Shown here in pieces: positions 7,545 through 12,942 of a DNA stretch of 12,942 nt (positions within the stretch are counted from its first letter, which is position 1; the number at the start of each line of letters is the position of its first letter). Position numbers and translations under genes: made by a program. The stretch is taken from positions 1 to 12,942 of the forward strand of contig JADGJH010000947.1 of NCBI GenBank assembly GCA_027596945.1, given 5' to 3'. The notes under the pieces are model-generated. The model did not search any database. It was not told the DNA's origin and saw nothing but the letters and a program-made list of their open reading frames with translations. This DNA comes from Physocladia obscura. Taxonomy: Eukaryota; Chytridiomycota; Chytridiomycetes; Chytridiales; Chytriomycetaceae.

Positions 7545-10500
7545 TTAAGGAGCATCAGATTTGCAATTCCACAAACTTGTTTGCGTTGAGGGGATTTCGA
7601 AAACTCCGGTTTTCTGCGTTTTGTTTTTCGATAAGCTACTTTTTGATTCCGAAACAGATAGGTCGTCTAAAAAGTCAGAAATTTCTGTCTCTGTGGTATT
7701 TGCTGGCTTGCACGCAACAAGTAGGGGTTTTCTTTGAAAAATCATGAGTTCGGCAAAACATGAGGAAAGAAAAGCGAGACAAACATGGAGTCAATTGAAG
7801 TAAAATCTTCGCTTTCGACTTTAAAATTGACTGATTGATTCGATTTTTGTGTGGAATTTACTCGCGAAAGCGGTTTTAAGGCAGATGCTGCAATTTCACC
7901 GGTCGATTTACGAACCAAAGCAGAATATTTAGATTTTTGTTGACTTTTATTTTCCACTTCACTCAGGTCAGAAACATCAAAAGAGTCGTCGGATTGTTTT
8001 TGAAGTTTTGACACTGACTGCGACGAAATGTTGGGATTTTGATGTTTTAATTGCTCAATTAATTTTCCGGATGTCAAAAGTGAGGATTTCGATTGGCTTA
8101 AAATTTCTTTGAAAGCATCAGGTAATTTATTATTCTCAATTTTAGACACTGCGTCAGGAGATTTCATAGATACTTTTGAAATTGCCAGCTGCTGTGTTGG
8201 AACACTCGATTCATCACCAGAATTTTGAGATTGCTCCAATATCATATCTGACGGATAATTTGGATTATTGGCATTCTGAAGCTTCAATAAATTATTATGA
8301 GATAGCGACGTATTGCTTGAAGTAGGGGATTCAGAATCACTGCTTGTATAATTTTCACTGGAAGATTCAGATGAAGAAGATGAACCAGACGAATTTGATA
8401 AGCTTTGATCTTTTCTATTGGTATCGGTTTCTTTTTCGTTTGCCTGTTTCGCGCTGTCATTGCGTTTATCTAAAGACCCTGATCTTTTAAATATTTCGGT
8501 TATACTCCTTCGGGCATTTTCAACAATTTGAGATGTGTGTGGCGACGACATTGATTTCACCCAGCTATTTTTCTTTCCAATTTTTTCGTCACTTGCTTTT
8601 GCAGTCGTAAGAATTGACTTTGGGCCAGTTAAATCATGTTCTTTCACCGAAAACTTAGTATTTGCTGGAGGCGATTTTGACGCAGGTGAATTTTTTTTCG
8701 TGATTATTTTTGGAGAGTGCGGACTTTCTGTGATTGGAGAAACTGATAAAAATATTCAGAACGAGACGAAATTCGGACCGATGAAATAAAGATAAATAAA
8801 AGAAAAATAAGAGCAGAGAAACAAACAATTTGCAGTAATTGGGTTTTCGAATCTTATTTTTACGTGTTTTGTATCGACGGCAATTTTGGGCTTGAAGCGG
8901 AAATTATTTTTGACAACTTCTGTTACTTTCGCATCAAGATAAATCCGCATATTTTTATATAACGGAGCTGTCATATCTTTACTCAAAATAATATCCCGTT
9001 GAAACCTGTTGAACAAGTGAGCATGCTGCTTAAATCAAAATGATATACAGACCCTTGCCATCCCAGTTTCAAATCGTGTCGCACTTTCGGGTTTTCCCAC
9101 CCTTTTAAGACAACTCCTTCATTAACACCATATTTACCCATTTCTTGATCAATAAGTAAGGTAATTTCGCTTTTTTGCTTTGAAATTTCTTGTGGGGACT
9201 GCTTATTAAAAGCTGCAATCCATGGGCTTTCTTTCAAAGGATTGTCTATTTTAAGTTAATTTTCTTCCAATTTTTGTTGATTTTTCTTACACTTTTGCGA
9301 TTCCAGGTACATCACGGCTTGATTCCATCCTAACTGCAAACAAAGCAATTTAATGTATTATATAATGCTGACACCGGAGCCCAAACTCACCAGTTCAGGC
9401 TTCAAAGTAGTCAAAGGTCGATTTTCACTCGAATCAGTTGTTGATGTTTTGGATGACTCGCAGTTTTCAGAAGATTTTGAAACCAATAAACTTTCAACAT
9501 TTGCTACCTTTTCGGGCAACGGTGGCTCTTCCATGTTTTTGGCATTAATATTGTCTCCAAGTATTGCTTGTGCTATTTCTAGTACATTATTAACAAGAGT
9601 ATTATTTGGATTGCCATCCCTCTTTCCGGCAAGCGTTTCTATTGTGGTAACTGCAATATCTTCAAAATTTATTTGAGTCGGTTGTGGTGATTGCGCTTCT
9701 TCTAAGACTTTAAATTGCTTAATATTGCCGCCACCAATAGTCAATGGAGTAGCAATGAATTGTGAAGTTTCACACTGGCTTTGTTTTTGCTTAGATTTTG
9801 AGATGAAGCTTTTAAAATCTTTGTCTCTTGATTCATTGAGTCTGTGCTCAAGTTTAAGAGCTTCATGGAGCGCTGATATTTGTTGTGTTGTTCTTTCAAG
9901 TCGTGATTCAAGATTTTTTTTATCCTTCTCCTATTTGATGGTCACAAAATTTTCAAATCAGAGTTGATAAAAAAACTCACTGAAGCGTCAGCGGCAACGA
10001 ACATATTTTTCATTAATAGCAACTGCTCATCTAATTTTGCTGTCATTTCTGATATTGCTGAGATTTGTTTTTGTTCAATTTCACCGATTACCGGTTTTAA
10101 ATCTTCACGCTTTTCTTCATCATCATCTTCTAGTGCGCCAAGTCGGGATTTTTGTGCATTTTTTTGAGCCTCTTTCTGTTTGACAAATTGGTAAAAAAAA
10201 TGATTCTAACTACAAAAGATCAACTCAACGATAATTTCTTGAAGAGTTAATTTTTCTTCCTCTAATGCAGCGCGCTCATCAGAAAGCTGCTGATGAATCG
10301 AAGATTTTAAAGTTTGAATTTCATTTTCGTTTTTCAATCGCTCCTGCTCGTACTTGTCTTGCAGTGCTTTCTAAAATAAATAATTGGTAGAAAAGTTCCT
10401 TCAAACAAATTCTTGAAAACCTGCCGAACCTCGAAATTGTTTTTTGATTGCTCTTCCATCTCACGCCGGAGTTGTTCTTCTGAATGCTTCATCTTCATCT

Positions 10501-11700
10501 TTAAATTCTCTATTGTATCTTTCAGATTTTCGAGTAATACTGTGTCTCCACTCTCTTTCTGGAATGCATGATGCCCATGAGAAGACTGGTATATTTGTGG
10601 TGGAAAATTGCACAAGTTTGCCTGTGAATGCGGCAGCTGTGAGTTTTGGAACGAAGGATGTGAATGCTCTGGGTGTCGACGTTCGATATGACTTTGAAGG
10701 AAACTATGCGCTTTGAAAACTTTAGTGCAATGGAAGCATCGCTTGAATAAAAAATTAGATTAGCAAGATATTTTGTCCTCTTTTCCATTTACGTGGTAGC
10801 TTGCGGCTTCGTTGGAATCGGCCGAAGTGATATATCCGGGAACTCGGGCCATTAATTGGTATGCATATAGCGCTTTCTTTAGGCTTTTATTTTCTTTTTT
10901 AATTGCTTGAAAGTCCAAATTCTGTTCCAATGTTAAAAATGAAAGGTAAATGAAGCTCAAAAGTTTTACAAACTTGTTTTTCGAGAGTTTTCGTTACTAG
11001 TTCCAGCTTGTCCGTAGCTTCTGTGAGATCTTTCGAAGCTGCTATTTGATTGGAAGAGAGCATATCTTGCGTGTGAACCAAATATTCAATTATAAGTTGT
11101 GAAATTTTGAAAAGCTTTATAAAATTCGGATCGACAAATCTGAGATCTGTTCTTTCAATAAGCTAGAAATAATATAAAACTATTCCTCACCTTCAGATTC
11201 AAAATCGCAGAATGTTATATTTTCCATGATCTCTTGAAGAGCTAAAATATCAACCTACCTGTCAGTTTAGCTGTTGTGATCGTTAAATCAAGGCATTTAC
11301 TCACTTCTCGTTGCACGCGATCAACTTGAATTGAAGCTAACAATCTCCAATCTAATCTTTCGGATCGCTTTTTGAAATAAAATCCGGTCGTATTTATAAT
11401 ATTATTTCCAAGTGCTGAATTATATTTTGAATATCGGCAAGAAAACCGATCGTAGCTTTCAGGCTGTTCGACAAACGATCCATTTGAAGATTTTCGAGGA
11501 TTTGTTTCAACAGGATTATTTTCTTTGTAACTATCGCATGAATATTTTGGTTTGTTTGAAATCTCAGGTATTTGCCGTTGCTTAATATTTGAATTAAAAT
11601 TTATAGGTTTATCTTCGAGAATATTTTGAGCACTATGGCGCTTATGTATTCGAGGCGCCCGATGCAATGATGGATCGCTCCGATGTGTTTTTTCTTGCAT
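7545..11700 (-). CDS. DZIP1: DZIP1/Iguana-like zinc-finger coiled-coil protein, ~1188 aa, 13 exons
   Basis: The inferred exons are 11700-11305, 11254-11191, 11146-10974, 10921-10793, 10741-10421, 10370-10230, 10175-9981, 9930-9391, 9333-9291, 9245-9053, 9005-8864 (or to 8779), 8742-7785 and 7731-7545 (stop TAA). Residues about 107-190 match the DZIP1 N-terminal domain: FKKRSERLDWRLL, VDRVQREVDILALQE, NITFCDFE and LSQLIIEYL-type text (here ISQLIIEYLVHTQD). One C2H2 finger follows (C256, C259, H272, H277; spacing C-x2-C-x12-H-x4-H, the same as DZIP1), then Glu/Lys/Gln-rich coiled coil to about 520. A segment around 700-720 (LIDQEMGKYGVNEG) recalls the DZIP1 C-terminal helix, and a Ser-rich tail ends the protein. 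In vertebrates DZIP1 acts at the basal body and transition zone in ciliogenesis and Hedgehog signalling. The join between 8864 and 8742 does not keep frame with the obvious donor (CAC/GTAAAA). It does if exon 11 runs to 8779 and a 36-nt intron is removed. Confidence 0.85.
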
Positions 11701-11785
11701 TTTACAACCTTTATTTTTTGTTTTTTTCCCAGTCCAGTCACAATTCAGAGTTAATGCTTCTATAGACTGACGTTATTTCAAATGC
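11701..11785. promoter_or_regulatory. Short divergent promoter region
   Basis: About 85 bp separate the DZIP1-like ATG on the minus strand from the first plus-strand ATG at 11782. The region is T-rich and holds TGACGT (11768-11773), a CRE-like half-palindrome. No RFX X-box, which would be expected for many cilium genes, is visible here or in the next 200 bp. If the plus-strand gene is functional, this would be a bidirectional promoter. Confidence 0.25.
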
Positions 11786-12300
11786 GTGTACACTCGCGAT
11801 TCCATTTTATTAGCAAATGGTTTATTGGGATGTTGCTAATATCACCGAAATCCAGGGATACCACAAACGACTGAAATACGCCAGTGTTTCATCAACTACC
11901 AGAGATCTTGTTTTCTGCACCAACTTGGGGACGTTAACTGAATGGTATTAAAAAGCGACAAGTTTTTGTCATATGGTTGCACTGTCGCGAGTGTTTCAAT
12001 GCTTTTTGTTTTCTCTTACCTATTCATATTTTTTTCTCAGGTTATCAAGATTAAGGAAGATAATGTGGACGTTAGTGCCAATGCTTCGGCTGATAAAGAA
12101 GTCGCTGGCAACGTAACTTACTCCTATCGTTGACAACGATCTGGTTTTGACAAGAAAGGCACATGCCATATTAAGTGAAATGAAAACGCTCAAAGTAATT
12201 CCCGAAGACGAGGCAAAGGTTGCTGTCAAGAAGATTTTCGCAACTTTGGGTTCTACGTTGGCAAGTCTATGAACCCTGGCACTATTCTTCAACTACCGCA
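11782..12300 (+). other. Fragmented coding-like region, unrecognised
   Basis: Short open stretches appear in different frames: an ATG at 11782 (MRVHSRFHFISKW...), another at 11817 reading MVYWDVANITEIQGYHKRL to a stop near 11950, then after a good acceptor-like TTTTTTCTCAG (12030-12040) a frame IKIKEDNVDVSANASADK, and around 12125-12270 a frame with LSEMKTLKVIPEDEAKVA. Each fragment looks protein-like in composition, but stops interrupt every frame and I found no set of introns that joins them. It could be the 5' part of the P450-like gene or remnant, a separate small-exon gene, or noise. Confidence 0.3.
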
Positions 12301-12457
12301 AATATGGAATTACACGAATGTTGAAAACAATTTTAAAAAAATTTTCCCCACATATTTGCGTCATGAGATTTGCAAAATATTATAACGAAGTTCTTGCTCA
12401 ATTTTATTACTTGCAGTTTTCATAATTCAAGGTGTGTTTGTTTTCTTTGATACACAG

Positions 12458-12942
12458 TGACATCAGATCTTGTGGAGTTATATGCCCAAGCGACGACTTA
12501 TGCCGCCTGGATGGACGACCGCTATTTTTCGAGAAATACCGTCTGGTATTTCTACATTTATTGGACACCATGAGCCGCAGGCACTGCCAAAATTTGACAA
12601 GTTGTGGTGCTGACGGGCAGCAAACAAAACACGAGGAGAAAAAGGTAGCTTGTCATTAGCTCAATGATTATTGTCATTGAAGGCATTGCGGAAAGTTAGG
12701 GACATCAGCAACACAATTAATATTGTTGTCGAGTTGATTTTGTTTCATAATGCAAAAAAGCACGATTATGTTCAACTTATTCTTGACGCACCATCTAACG
12801 ACCTACAGTGTGAAATCGTAGAAGCAATAGAAAGGTTAAGTTTGCCAAATTTTTTTTTATTTTCTTCACACCCAGCAGTTGAAGACGAAGATCACTCTCT
12901 TCGAACCCTTATCTGGCTGTTATCAACAGGGTTTAAAACGAA
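12458..12942 (+). pseudogene. Cytochrome P450-like fragment, broken or unresolved, runs off the window
   Basis: Three pieces on the plus strand resemble consecutive parts of a microsomal P450 (CYP3-clan type). The first, about 12458-12570, reads TSDLVELYAQATTYAAWMDD, like the E-helix region (xxLYAQxTxDVI). The second, about 12680-12840, reads KALRKVRDIS then KKHDYVQLILDA, like the F-to-G/H stretch with its FLQLMLDA-type motif. The third, about 12880-12942, reads EDEDHSLRTLIWLLSTGFKT, which aligns with the I-helix signature (A/G)Gx(D/E)T, with Thr and Lys at two normally conserved places. The order and rough spacing match a P450. In-frame stops lie between the pieces (TGA near 12571 and near 12667), and introns at these points do not keep frame in my trials. 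Heme-binding Cys would lie beyond the window. P450s are heme monooxygenases. The call is pattern-based and uncertain. Confidence 0.4.

Noticed and set aside
9725..10167. Plus-strand ORFs rich in Ser and Phe
   Set aside because: They are antisense to DZIP1 coiled-coil exons, whose Glu/Lys codons read as Ser/Phe in reverse.
11163..11190. 28-bp intron in DZIP1 ending at TTTCTAG
   Set aside because: The join leads at once to TGA. The acceptor at 11147 keeps frame and reproduces the family sequence.
12020..12292. Minus-strand ORF of 90 codons
   Set aside because: No family similarity, and it overlaps plus-strand segments with better acceptor context; probably chance.
1..12942. tRNA, rRNA, CRISPR arrays, transposase or reverse transcriptase genes
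   Set aside because: I looked for cloverleaf arms with a T-loop GTTCRA, regular spaced repeats and DDE/RT motifs and found none that hold up.

Overview
The window is eukaryotic, from an animal with a compact, AT-rich genome. Genes are cut by many very short introns (mostly 44-57 bp, up to 115 bp) that follow the GT-AG rule, and their products are animal-type: a homeodomain factor, a DZIP1/Iguana-like cilium protein, an OMA1-like mitochondrial protease and a CID1-type terminal nucleotidyltransferase. A small invertebrate is the natural reading. An early-branching nematode fits gene density and intron size, but the acceptors (CAG, TAG and AAG mixed, with a weak pyrimidine tract) are not the strict TTTTCAG of rhabditids, so the phylum stays open. 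I assembled all exon models by hand from splice signals, reading frame and family similarity.

Four genes lie head to tail on the minus strand and fill about 90 percent of the window. In their direction of transcription they are: DZIP1-like (11700 to 7545, 13 exons), OMA1-like (7397 to 6124, 5 exons), a long protein ending in a terminal uridylyl/poly(A) transferase domain (5932 to 2466, 5 exons), and a glutamine-rich homeodomain protein (1985 to 43, 2 exons). The first three are separated by only about 150-190 bp, which would permit shared transcription. The homeobox gene has its own 480-bp upstream region with a TATA-like box, an 8-bp inverted repeat, a palindromic E-box and three AGATAA sites.

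On the plus strand the last ~1.1 kb (about 11790 to the end) carries broken or heavily spliced coding signal running away from DZIP1. Its distal part resembles the middle of a cytochrome P450 (ELYAQAT, YVQLILDA and a degraded I-helix motif), but I could not join it into one frame. It is either a gene with small exons cut by the window edge or a decaying pseudogene.

The genes do not form one obvious pathway: cilium assembly, mitochondrial stress proteolysis, RNA 3'-end tailing and transcriptional control. Points worth a second look are the ~590-residue unidentified N-terminal region joined to the transferase, an OMA1 gene in a lineage type where it may be rare, one unresolved splice in DZIP1, and an out-of-frame upstream ORF overlapping the homeobox start codon. 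I saw no tRNA, rRNA, CRISPR array, transposon or virus-derived gene.
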